Origin: Zeimonas sp050187175
GTDB taxonomy: Bacteria; Pseudomonadota; Gammaproteobacteria; Burkholderiales; Burkholderiaceae_E
Assembly (NCBI GenBank): GCA_050187175.1
Contig: JBFWXS010000015.1
Location: 29,078 to 93,077 of the forward strand
Direction of reading: 5' to 3'
Length of the DNA stretch: 64,000 nt
The notes under the pieces are model-generated. The model did no database searches and had not been told where the DNA came from. It saw nothing but the letters and a program-made list of their open reading frames with translations. A program made the translations under genes and the position numbers. Below are positions 35,574 through 43,224 of this stretch, in pieces (the stretch's first letter is position 1; every line of letters begins with the position of its first letter).

Positions 35574-36569
35574 ATGGACCTCTCGTCGCGCAGCCTCCTT
35601 TCCCTCATTGCCGGCGCCTGCCTGGTCGCCGCCTCGGCACCGGTCGCGGCACAGACCGCCCCCTATCCGACCGCCAAGCCCATCCAGCTGATCGTGCCCT
35701 TTCCGCCCGGCGGCGTCACCGACGCCGCGGCGCGTCTGCTCGCGCAGGAAATGGAAACGACGCTGAAGCAGCGGATCGTGGTCAGCAACAAGGCCGGCGC
35801 CGGCGGCATGATAGGCGGCACCTCGGTCGTGAACTCGCCCGCCGACGGCTACACGGTCTGTTTCTGCACCGTCAATCCGGCGATGCTGGCCACGGTCGTC
35901 GACCCGAACCCGCCGTATCAGCCGCTGCGCGACCTGGCGCCGGTCGGCCAGGTCAGCAAGGTAGAGAACTCGATCATCGCTCGCACCGGCCTGGCCGCCG
36001 ACTCGCTGCCGGCACTGATCGAACTGGCCCGCAAGAATCCCGGCAAGATCACCTATGCCACCACCGGCGTCGGTTCGTTCCACCACTTCATCGGCGAGTA
36101 CCTGATGCATACGTCGGGCGTCCGGCTCGTGCACGTTCCGTACAAGGGCGAGGCGCCGGCTTTGCAGGCCGTCATGGCCGGCGAGGTCGATCTGGCGATC
36201 ATCTCTCTGTACAGCGGCGACAGCGTCGTGCAGCAGAAGCGCGCCAAGCCGATCGCGGTCGCGCAGAGCACGCGGTCCGCACGCTGGCCCGACGTGCCGA
36301 CCATGGAGGAGTCCGGCTTTCCCGGACTGGTCGCCGAGGCCTTCGCCGGTCTCAGCGTTCCCGCCGGCACGCCGCCGGAGGTCATCAACACGCTGCATTC
36401 AGCGATGGCACAGGCGCTGAAGAACCCCACGCTGCGCAAGCGCTTCGAGACGGACGGCAATCCGCCGGTCGGCAGCACGCCGGCCGAATACGGCGCCTTC
36501 CTGGCGCGCGAGGTCAAGCGCTGGAGCGAGCTTTCACGCGCCGCCAACCTGAAGCTCGATCGCAACTGA
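35574..36569 (+). CDS. Bug/TctC-type periplasmic solute receptor
   Basis: A 331-residue receptor with a signal peptide (about 26 residues, ending APVAAQ) and the Bug signature YPTAKPIQLIVPFPPGGVTD. Further family segments are IVVSNKAGAGGMIGGTSVV, ITYATTGVGSFHHFIGEYL and VHVPYKGEAPALQAVMAGEVD. It lies inside the hyuAB-crotonase-ligase operon, so it most likely binds the substrate of that pathway in the periplasm. No TctA/TctB transporter genes are nearby. Confidence 0.92.
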   Translation: MDLSSRSLLSLIAGACLVAASAPVAAQTAPYPTAKPIQLIVPFPPGGVTDAAARLLAQEMETTLKQRIVVSNKAGAGGMIGGTSVVNSPADGYTVCFCTVNPAMLATVVDPNPPYQPLRDLAPVGQVSKVENSIIARTGLAADSLPALIELARKNPGKITYATTGVGSFHHFIGEYLMHTSGVRLVHVPYKGEAPALQAVMAGEVDLAIISLYSGDSVVQQKRAKPIAVAQSTRSARWPDVPTMEESGFPGLVAEAFAGLSVPAGTPPEVINTLHSAMAQALKNPTLRKRFETDGNPPVGSTPAEYGAFLAREVKRWSELSRAANLKLDRN

Positions 36570-36576
36570 ACACCCA

Positions 36577-37434
36577 ATGACCGACCGTTCCATCTCCGAA
36601 GAAGACGCGACCGTCGCCGTCACGCGCGACGGCGCCGTCATCAGGCTGTCGCAGAACCGCCCGCGCGCCCGCAATGCGCAGAATCGCCAGATGCTCGATA
36701 CGCTGGATGCGAAGCTGCGCGAGGCGATAGACGACGACAGCGTTCGCGTGATCATCATCGCCGGCGAAGGCGAGCACTTCTCCGCCGGCCACGACCTCAA
36801 GCAGGCCCAGGCAGAGCGGGCGGACTTCAGCGTCGAGCAGCGCTGGGACTTCGAGTCGCGCCGCTACTTCGACTACTGCCTGCGCGTCTGGGACTGCCCG
36901 AAACCGGTGATCGCCGAAGTCCAGGGCGCCTGCATCGCCGGCGCCTTCATGCTCGCCAATCTGTGCGACCTCGTCGTCGCCTCGGACGATGCATACTTCA
37001 GCGACCCGGTGGCGCATACGCTGGCCACCGCATCGATCGAGGTGCTGATCCATCCGTGGGTCATGGGCCTGCGGCGGGCCAAGCAGATGCTTTACACCGG
37101 CGAACGAATCGACGCCGCCGAGGCGTACCGGATCGGCATGGTCAACGAGGTGGTGCCGCGCGCCGCCCTGCCGGCCGAGACGATGGCGCTGGCGCAGCGC
37201 ATCGCCGCCGCGCCGCCGTTCGCGCTGCGGCTGCTGAAGCGCTCGCTGAACCGCGGCGCCGAGGCCCAGGGCATGAAGCTCGCGCTGCAGGCGCACTTCG
37301 AGACGCATCAGCTCAGTCACGTGTCGCAGGAGTTCCAGCAGGTGCGCGCGCGCGGCCTGGCGGGGGCGATCGCGGACGCACGCAGTCACGGCGACGCGCG
37401 CCCTGCCTCCGATAGCCGGCCCGACGCCGGTTGA
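36577..37434 (+). CDS. Crotonase-fold protein (enoyl-CoA hydratase family) lacking both catalytic Glu
   Basis: A 285-residue crotonase-superfamily protein. The CoA-binding and oxyanion elements GEHFSAGHDLKQAQ and GACIAGAFMLANLCDLVVA are present. By alignment to rat mitochondrial enoyl-CoA hydratase, the two catalytic glutamates (Glu144 and Glu164) correspond to Met125 and Val145 (DDAYFSDPV). Water addition by the usual mechanism is therefore not expected; hydrolase, isomerase, decarboxylase or retro-Claisen activity with other residues is possible. A sister protein with the same changes lies at 42415-43224. It sits 4 bases before an acyl-CoA ligase gene and downstream of hyuAB-bug, so it acts on the CoA ester made in the same operon. 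Confidence 0.88.
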   Translation: MTDRSISEEDATVAVTRDGAVIRLSQNRPRARNAQNRQMLDTLDAKLREAIDDDSVRVIIIAGEGEHFSAGHDLKQAQAERADFSVEQRWDFESRRYFDYCLRVWDCPKPVIAEVQGACIAGAFMLANLCDLVVASDDAYFSDPVAHTLATASIEVLIHPWVMGLRRAKQMLYTGERIDAAEAYRIGMVNEVVPRAALPAETMALAQRIAAAPPFALRLLKRSLNRGAEAQGMKLALQAHFETHQLSHVSQEFQQVRARGLAGAIADARSHGDARPASDSRPDAG

Positions 37435-37438
37435 CGGC

Positions 37439-39010
37439 ATGGCGAACGTCTATCAGGCCATCGCCTGGCACGCACAGCGCACGCCCGATGCCGTCGCGGT
37501 CCGCGACACCCGGCGCAGTCTGAGCTACGCCGCCTTCGTCGATCATGTGCACGCAGTGGCCGAGCGGCTGGCCGCCGCAGGCGTCCGCCGCGGCATGCGC
37601 GTCGCCGTGGTCGCGGACACGTCGATCGAATACATCGCCCTGTACTACGCCACCGCGATCCTCGGCTTCGTGCTGGTACCGATCAACATCCGCTACGGCG
37701 CAGTCGAACTGCAGTACGTGCTCGGCGACGCCGACCCGGCGCTCGTGCTGACCGAAGCGGAGCGACGGACGGAGATCGCAGCGGCCACCCGCGCGCCGCT
37801 GCTCGACGTCGAAGACCTTCGCCCCACGCCGGGCGCCGCCGGCCGCGATGCATGGCGCAGATCGCTGGGCTTCGTCGCCTATCGCTATGGCAGCGTCAGC
37901 GAGACCGACACCGCCGTGATCATGTACACGTCGGGCACCACCGGCTCTCCGAAGGGCGCGATGATCAGCCACGGCAATCTGCTGTGGAACTGCGTCAACT
38001 ACGTGCAGGAGAGCGGCTACGGACCCGCCGTGCGCTCGCTGCTCGCGGTGCCGATGTTCCATGCGGTCGGCTTCGGCTCGGTGGCGGGCCCGACGCTGCA
38101 TGGCGGCGGCACCGTCTGCGTGATCGACCGCTTCTCGCCGGCTGCCGTCATCGCGGCCATCGACCGCGAACGGCCCAGTCACCTGTTCCTGATCGCGGCG
38201 ATGTGGGTGCAGATGACCGACGACGCGCAGTTCCGCTCGCGCAGCTTCGACGGCGTGTCGGTCGTATCCACCGGCGCAGGTCTCCTCGGCCACGACCGCC
38301 AGCTGCAGATCCGCGCGCGCTTTCCCGGCGCTCAGTTCGGTTGCGGATACGGCATGACCGAGAGCTTCGTGACGACGCTGAAGTCGCAGTCGAGCGCGGA
38401 GCTCGACGAGCATCAGGGCAGCCCCGGCTTCATCTGGCGCCTGATCGACTATCGGCTCGTCGACGAAAGCGGCCAGGTGCTCGACGATCTTCGGGGCCCG
38501 GGCGAACTGCAGGTCCGCGGGCCGATGGTGTTCCAGGGTTACTGGCGCGACGAAGAAAAGACGAAATCGGCGTTCACCGACGACGGCTGGCTGCGCACCG
38601 GCGATCTGTTCCGCTTCGACGACGACGGCTACGGCCATCTGGTCGGCCGCGTCAAGGACATGATCAAGACCGGCGGCGAGAACGTCGCGGCGCGCGAAGT
38701 CGAAGACTGCCTGGCCTCCTACCCCGGCGTGCGCGAAGCCGCCGCATTCGGCCGCCAGCACGACATGCTCGGCGAAGAGCTGTGCGCAGCGGTGGAGCTG
38801 GACCTCGACCCGGCGCGCATCGACGCCACCGGCATCGACCCGGCGAACGTGGACGCGGCGGCGTTCGAGGCCGACATCCGCGCCTTCTGCCGCACGCGGC
38901 TCAGCAGCTTCAAGGTGCCGCGCCGCGTCTTCATCGTCGACCGGCTGCCGCGCTCGACCTCGGACAAGGTGCAGAAGTTCATCCTGCGCGAGCGCTTCCG
39001 AGCGGCCTGA
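37439..39010 (+). CDS. AMP-forming acyl-CoA ligase
   Basis: A 523-residue ANL-superfamily ligase. The P-loop MYTSGTTGSPKGAMISHGN, GCGYGMTES, DDGWLRTGDLFRFDDDG, the hinge GRVKDMIKTGGENVAAREVE and the catalytic Lys of PRSTSDKVQK are all in place. The C-terminal domain carries a short insertion (about residues 462-478) with repeated IDxxxIDPxxVD spacing. It would activate an organic acid released by, or feeding, the HyuAB step. It is the last gene of its operon. The 3' end overlaps the convergent OYE-type gene by 32 bases. Confidence 0.92.
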   Translation: MANVYQAIAWHAQRTPDAVAVRDTRRSLSYAAFVDHVHAVAERLAAAGVRRGMRVAVVADTSIEYIALYYATAILGFVLVPINIRYGAVELQYVLGDADPALVLTEAERRTEIAAATRAPLLDVEDLRPTPGAAGRDAWRRSLGFVAYRYGSVSETDTAVIMYTSGTTGSPKGAMISHGNLLWNCVNYVQESGYGPAVRSLLAVPMFHAVGFGSVAGPTLHGGGTVCVIDRFSPAAVIAAIDRERPSHLFLIAAMWVQMTDDAQFRSRSFDGVSVVSTGAGLLGHDRQLQIRARFPGAQFGCGYGMTESFVTTLKSQSSAELDEHQGSPGFIWRLIDYRLVDESGQVLDDLRGPGELQVRGPMVFQGYWRDEEKTKSAFTDDGWLRTGDLFRFDDDGYGHLVGRVKDMIKTGGENVAAREVEDCLASYPGVREAAAFGRQHDMLGEELCAAVELDLDPARIDATGIDPANVDAAAFEADIRAFCRTRLSSFKVPRRVFIVDRLPRSTSDKVQKFILRERFRAA

Positions 39011-40064
39011 CCGCGCGCGCGTACTGCGGCGGCCAGACGTCCAGCCCCAGCGCTCGCGCGGCATGCAGCCCCCAGTACGGGTCGTCGACGAACGCGCGCC
39101 CCACGCAGATGAGATCCGCCTCCTGCCGCTGCAGAATGGCCTCGGCCTGACCGGCTTCGGTGATCGCGCCGACCGCCGCCGTCGCGACGCCCACCGCCTG
39201 GCGGATCGCGCGCGCGAACGGCACCTGGTAGCCGGGACCGGCCGGCAGGCGCCCAGCCGGCGTCAGCGCACCGCTCGAACAATCGATCAGATCGACGCCG
39301 GCCTCGGCCAGCTCACGGCTGAAGGCGATCGAGTCGTCTATCGCCCAGCCGCCGTCCAGCGCATCCACCGCCGAGATCCGCACGGCCAGCGGCAGCGAAT
39401 CCGGCCACGCCTGCCGGACCGCGCGCGCGACGCGCAGCGGCACCGCCATCCGCGCGACGCGGTCACCGCCGAACGCGTCCTGCCGCCGGTTGGACAGCGG
39501 CGACAGGAACTGATGCATCAGATAGCCGTGCGCCATGTGGCATTCGAGCAGACGAAAACCCGCCGCCGCAGCGCGCCGAGCCGCGGCGGCGAAGTCGTCG
39601 ACGAGCTGGTCGATGTCCGCCTCGTCCATCTCGCGCGGAACCGGATAACCGTCGCCGTAGGGAATCGGACTGGGCGCGAGCACCGTCCAGGCGCCGCGCG
39701 CGCTGTCCAGCGGCCCGGGCGACTCCCACGGCACACCGACCGAAGCCTTGCGGCCCGCATGCGCCAGCTGCAGGGCCGGCACGGCGCCATGCTCGACGAT
39801 CAGATCGACAAGAGGCCGGTACGCGTCGATCTGCCGGTCGCTCCACAAGCCCGTGTCCATCAGGCTGAGGCGCCCTTCCGGCGACACAGCGGTCGCCTCC
39901 ACCATGACGGTGCCGGCACCGCCGAGCGCACGGCTGCCCAGGTGCACCAGATGCCAGCGACCCGGTACGCCATCAGGCGCCGCGTACTGCGCCATCGGAG
40001 ACAGCACGATTCGATTGGGCAGCCGCACCGAGCGCAAGGCCAGCGGGGAGTGAAGCAGGTTCAT
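38979..40064 (-). CDS. Old-yellow-enzyme family NADH:flavin oxidoreductase
   Basis: A 361-residue FMN TIM-barrel enzyme of the YqjM/NADH:flavin oxidoreductase type. NRIVLSPMAQYAAPDG (FMN site, N-terminal), QLAHAGRKASV, CHMAHGYLMHQFLSPLSNRRQDAFGG (substrate His pair region) and ICVGRAFVDDPYWGLHAA (phosphate site) are present. It reduces activated C=C bonds such as enones, or related ring systems, with NAD(P)H. The start at 40064 (MNLLHSPLALRSV) is the family start; upstream in-frame sequence consists of the 17-bp tandem array. It is divergent from an IclR regulator with a palindromic operator between them. Confidence 0.92.
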   Translation of the reverse strand: MNLLHSPLALRSVRLPNRIVLSPMAQYAAPDGVPGRWHLVHLGSRALGGAGTVMVEATAVSPEGRLSLMDTGLWSDRQIDAYRPLVDLIVEHGAVPALQLAHAGRKASVGVPWESPGPLDSARGAWTVLAPSPIPYGDGYPVPREMDEADIDQLVDDFAAAARRAAAAGFRLLECHMAHGYLMHQFLSPLSNRRQDAFGGDRVARMAVPLRVARAVRQAWPDSLPLAVRISAVDALDGGWAIDDSIAFSRELAEAGVDLIDCSSGALTPAGRLPAGPGYQVPFARAIRQAVGVATAAVGAITEAGQAEAILQRQEADLICVGRAFVDDPYWGLHAARALGLDVWPPQYARAVRPLGSARAG

Positions 40065-40096
40065 CGGCGTCGGGCTCCTTTCGTCGCGATCGCATT

Positions 40097-40149
40097 CGTT
40101 GCGCCGGCTTTTTGACGTTGCGCCAGCTTTGACGTTGCGCCAGCTTTGG
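40097..40149. repeat. 17-bp tandem repeat, three copies
   Basis: Three consecutive copies of cgttgcgccagctttga (the first with a two-base insertion) in the gap upstream of the OYE-type gene and next to the IclR-type palindrome. The unit length equals that of the array at 1141-1191, but the sequence differs. Confidence 0.9.
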
Positions 40150-40161
40150 TTTTCCATATAA

Positions 40162-40177
40162 TAGAAAATCGTTTCTA
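40162..40177. promoter_or_regulatory. IclR-type palindromic operator
   Basis: TAGAAA-atcg-TTTCTA, a perfect 6-base inverted repeat in an AT-rich stretch (40149-40190) between the divergent OYE-type gene and an iclR gene. IclR-family operators such as that of KdgR have GAAA-Nx-TTTC symmetry, so the adjacent regulator is the likely ligand. Confidence 0.65.
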
Positions 40178-40231
40178 ATATTGTAACTCCGACGGTTCCT
40201 CTACGGAGCAGTCCCGCATGGACCTCCCCGC

Positions 40232-40972
40232 ATGGACAAGACGCTGCTGAAAGGCCTTGCGCTGCTCGAGTTGCTGGCCAGGGATCCGCGCGACCACGCG
40301 CTCGGCGCTCTGGTGGAAACGACCGGCTTGCAGAAGAGCAACGTCCACCGCACCTTGACGACGCTGATCGAGGCGGGCTACGTGCGCCCCGGCGCGCTGC
40401 GCGGCACCTATCGAGCCAGCCTGAAGGTCTGGGATCTCGGCTGCGCGGTGGTATCGCGGCTGGACGTGCGTTCGCTGGCGCTGAAGGAGATGCAGGCGCT
40501 GTCCCTGGAAACCGGCGAGAGCATCATTCTCGGCGTGCTGGACGGTACCGACGTCGCGTACGTCGAGCGCTGCCTGCCGCGCAGCCCGCTGGCGATCAAC
40601 CTGCGCGTGGGCGATCGTTCGCCGTCGCATACCACCGCGATGGGCAAGGTGCTGCTAGCCTTCGGCCCTGCGGCCCGCGTCGACGAACTACCGGCTCAGC
40701 TGTCGCGCCATTCGCGCACGACCATCACCACCCGCCAGCGCCTGAAGGATCAGCTCGAACAGATCCGCCGCGACGGCTACGCCGTCAGCCGCGGCGAACT
40801 GGTGCTCGAAGTCGGCGGCATCGCGGCACCGATCTTCGACCGCCATGGCGAGATCTGCGCCGCGCTGTCGATCTCCTCGCCGATGACGCGGCAGGAGCGG
40901 CAGGAGAAGCGATACACGCGGCTGGTGGTCGAAGCGGCGCAGCGGGTTTCGCACGTCATTCGCGGGGCGTGA
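40232..40972 (+). CDS. IclR-family transcriptional regulator
   Basis: A 246-residue regulator. The winged helix (KGLALLELLARDPRDHALGALVETTGLQKSNVHRTL, residues about 7-45) is followed by the IclR effector domain with VAYVERCLPRSPLAINLRVG, the conserved SHTTAMGKVLLAF and GVAAP-like GGIAAPIFD. It is divergent from the OYE-type gene with a GAAA/TTTC palindrome between them, so it probably controls that gene and itself. It converges on the flavin reductase gene. Confidence 0.92.
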   Translation: MDKTLLKGLALLELLARDPRDHALGALVETTGLQKSNVHRTLTTLIEAGYVRPGALRGTYRASLKVWDLGCAVVSRLDVRSLALKEMQALSLETGESIILGVLDGTDVAYVERCLPRSPLAINLRVGDRSPSHTTAMGKVLLAFGPAARVDELPAQLSRHSRTTITTRQRLKDQLEQIRRDGYAVSRGELVLEVGGIAAPIFDRHGEICAALSISSPMTRQERQEKRYTRLVVEAAQRVSHVIRGA

Positions 40973-40997
40973 GCGGCTGCCGCTGCGGAGTGCGCTG

Positions 40998-41498
40998 TCA
41001 GCCTTCGCCCGCGCGCGTCATGCCGTCGGCACGCACGAAGAATCCGCCGCCCAGATGATGAATCGTCTGCAAGGCGCGATTGTCGCCGCGGAACGACCAA
41101 TGCCCATCCGAGAAGATGCGTGCGTCGGCGGCCGCGGCCACCACCTCGGCGAAACAAGTATCGTAGGCATCCTCGGTATGCGGTTCGCTGATCAGCCGGC
41201 ACTCCAGCCAGGCTGCGCAGCCCGCCTCGATCACCGGCATGCCCAGCACCGGCCCCGTCCGCGCATCGATGCTGTATCTCGCGAACTTGTCCACGTCGCG
41301 GCCGCTGCTGCTGCCCACGGCGTGGGTGAGATCGAGCGACTCGGCAGTAGGCACGCACAGCGCGAACGCGCCGCTGGCGGCGGCAAGCTCGCGCGTGTAT
41401 GTCCGCTTGTCGATCACGATGGCGATGCGCGGCGGTGTGAATTCGACCGGCATCGACCAGGCCGCGGCCATTACGTTACGGCGCCCGCCGTGCGTCAC
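40998..41498 (-). CDS. Flavin-reductase-like (DIM6/NTAB) protein, short N-terminus
   Basis: A 166-residue FMN-binding flavin reductase-like protein. GRRNVMAAAWSMPVEFTPPR, GSSSGRDVDKFARYSID and ALQTIHHLGGGFFV match the family. Homologues carry roughly 20 more residues at the N-terminus, including the first strand (PVxLVTT) that packs against FMN. Here the only good start is a GTG at 41498 overlapping the upstream iclR stop by four bases (GTGA), which begins directly at VTHGGRRNV. Either the fold tolerates the loss or the gene was truncated when it was joined to iclR. It could supply reduced flavin to an oxygenase or reduce a pathway intermediate. Confidence 0.8.
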   Translation of the reverse strand: MTHGGRRNVMAAAWSMPVEFTPPRIAIVIDKRTYTRELAAASGAFALCVPTAESLDLTHAVGSSSGRDVDKFARYSIDARTGPVLGMPVIEAGCAAWLECRLISEPHTEDAYDTCFAEVVAAAADARIFSDGHWSFRGDNRALQTIHHLGGGFFVRADGMTRAGEG

Positions 41499-42328
41499 CC
41501 CCGCCCCTGCTCGATCTGCCCGACCCGATTCGCCACCGATACCAGCTCGCGGCGCAGCTCCTGCACGCGATCGCCGGCGATGCGCGCCGAGATCGCCGCC
41601 ACGCTGACGGCCAGATAGGGCGTCGCCCCCAGGCACGGCACGGTCACGCCGATGCCGGTCACGCCTTCCGTGATCGTGCCCTCGCTCAGCGCGATGCCGA
41701 GCCGCTGGGTCTGCGCGATCCGCTCGCGCAGACGCTCCGCCGTGAGGCCATACTGGCGCAGCGCCCGCCGGTTGCGCTGCAGCGCGGCCTCGATCTGATC
41801 GGGCGGCAGCGCCGCCATCAGCGCCAGGCCGGCGGCCCCCAGCCCGAGCGGCCGGCGCGCGCCCAGCTCGAACGTACGGGTTCGAATCGGGAAGCCCCCC
41901 TCCTCGAAGGCGACGCAGACCGCCTCTGCTTCGCTGCGCATCACCAGATAGACGGTATCGCCGGTGGCGAGCGCCAGCTCGCGCAGGCGCGGCCGGATGC
42001 GGTCGAGCCGGCGCAGCGGACTGGGCGCGGCGAGTCCTAGTTCGTACAGCGCGACGCCGAGCCGATAGCGCTTGCTGTCGTCGTCCTGCTCGATCAGCTT
42101 CTCGGCGCACAGGCTGCGCAGCAAGCGGTGCGCCGTAGGCCGGTGCAGGCCTGCGGCTTCCGCCAGGTCGAGCAGCCGGGCGCCGTCGTGGCCGCTGCGC
42201 GAGACGAGCCGCAGCAGTTCGGCGGCGCGCGCCACGGCCTGCACGCCGCTGTCCGCCGCCGATTGCAGCGGCGACACGGCTTTCGATTCCGTATTACGGA
42301 CTTTACTCACCGGAATCCTCTTGATCAC
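41495..42328 (-). CDS. IclR-family transcriptional regulator
   Basis: A 277-residue IclR regulator. The winged helix is SRSGHDGARLLDLAEAAGLHRPTAHRLLRSLC (about residues 43-75). The effector domain shows DTVYLVMRSEAEAVCVAFEEGG and RPLGLGAAGLALMAALPP. It is divergent from the crotonase gene at 42415 across an 86-base AT-richer gap. A perfect TCCGTA-t-TACGGA palindrome lies within its first codons (42288-42300). It is translationally coupled to the flavin reductase gene downstream. Confidence 0.92.
   Translation of the reverse strand: MIKRIPVSKVRNTESKAVSPLQSAADSGVQAVARAAELLRLVSRSGHDGARLLDLAEAAGLHRPTAHRLLRSLCAEKLIEQDDDSKRYRLGVALYELGLAAPSPLRRLDRIRPRLRELALATGDTVYLVMRSEAEAVCVAFEEGGFPIRTRTFELGARRPLGLGAAGLALMAALPPDQIEAALQRNRRALRQYGLTAERLRERIAQTQRLGIALSEGTITEGVTGIGVTVPCLGATPYLAVSVAAISARIAGDRVQELRRELVSVANRVGQIEQGRG
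42288..42300. promoter_or_regulatory. TCCGTA-N-TACGGA palindrome at the iclR start
   Basis: A perfect 6-base inverted repeat with a single central base, inside the first codons of the iclR gene at 41495-42328. A matching TACGGAA stands at 42404-42410, just before the divergent crotonase start, although there it doubles as the ribosome binding site. This is a plausible autoregulatory IclR site. Confidence 0.45.
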
Positions 42329-42414
42329 TTTAAGGTTACGTCCGCACTTATACAGAACTCAGCTACCTATTCGCAAGATCAGCACCAGAGCTCCAGTCCA
42401 CGATACGGAATTTC

Positions 42415-43224
42415 ATGAACTACGAGAATTTTCAAGACATCCTGGTCGAGCCGCTCGGACCGGTGCTGCGTGTCTCGCACAACCGTCCGCAGGCGCGCAA
42501 TGCTGAAGGCCGGCGCCTGCTCGAAGAGCTCGACCGCGCGCTGCGCATCGCCGAGCGTGATGATTCGGTGCGCGTGATCATCATCGGCGGCACCGGCGAC
42601 CATTTCTCCGCCGGGCACGATCTGAAGGAGGCGCAGCGCGAGCGTCCGTCGCTGACGGTCGAGCAGCGCTGGGAGTACGAGGAGGAGCACTTCTACGAGT
42701 ACTGCCTGCGCATCCTCGATCTGAAGAAGCCGACGATCGCCCAGGTGCAGGGCGCCTGCATCGCCGGTGGGCTGATGGTGGCGAACATGTGCGACCTGAT
42801 CGTCGCCGCCGACGACGCGTTCTTCTCCGATCCGGTCGCGCATTCGCTCGGCACTTCGGCGGTGGAGGTCCTGATCCATCCGTGGGTGCTGGGCATGCGC
42901 AAGGCCAAGGAGCTGCTGTTCACCGGCCGCCGCTTCGGCGCACAGGAAGCGCTCGACGCCGGCATGGTCAACCGCGTCGTCCCGCGGGATCAGCTGCAAG
43001 CCGCGACGATGGAACTGGCCATGAGCATCGCCGCCGCTCCGCCGTTCGGCCTGCGGCTGCTGAAGCGTTCGCTGAACCGCGCCTGGGATGCGCAGGGCCT
43101 GAAGCTGGCGCTCAGCGCGCACTTCGAAGGGCATCAGTTGTCGCATGTGACGCGAGAGTTCCAGGAGAACGCCGCGCGCGGCCTGTCGAACGCGATCCGC
43201 GCCGGCAAGGAGACCGCGCGATGA
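42415..43224 (+). CDS. Crotonase-fold protein lacking both catalytic Glu (paralogue)
   Basis: A 269-residue paralogue of the protein at 36577-37434, clearly similar along its whole length. Shared elements are GDHFSAGHDLKEAQRERP, GACIAGGLMVANMCDLIVAADDAFFSDPV, VLIHPWVLGMRKAKELLFTGRRF and MSIAAAPPFGLRLLKRSLN. The catalytic glutamate positions are Met121 and Val141. It overlaps the next gene, an NDP-forming acyl-CoA synthetase, by four bases (ATGA), and is divergent from an IclR regulator. The two paralogues are each coupled to a different type of CoA ligase. Confidence 0.9.
   Translation: MNYENFQDILVEPLGPVLRVSHNRPQARNAEGRRLLEELDRALRIAERDDSVRVIIIGGTGDHFSAGHDLKEAQRERPSLTVEQRWEYEEEHFYEYCLRILDLKKPTIAQVQGACIAGGLMVANMCDLIVAADDAFFSDPVAHSLGTSAVEVLIHPWVLGMRKAKELLFTGRRFGAQEALDAGMVNRVVPRDQLQAATMELAMSIAAAPPFGLRLLKRSLNRAWDAQGLKLALSAHFEGHQLSHVTREFQENAARGLSNAIRAGKETAR

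Noticed and set aside
36577..43224. The two crotonases as decaying pseudogenes because catalytic residues are missing
   Set aside because: Both frames are intact, translationally coupled and share identical substitutions, which argues for a conserved alternative function.
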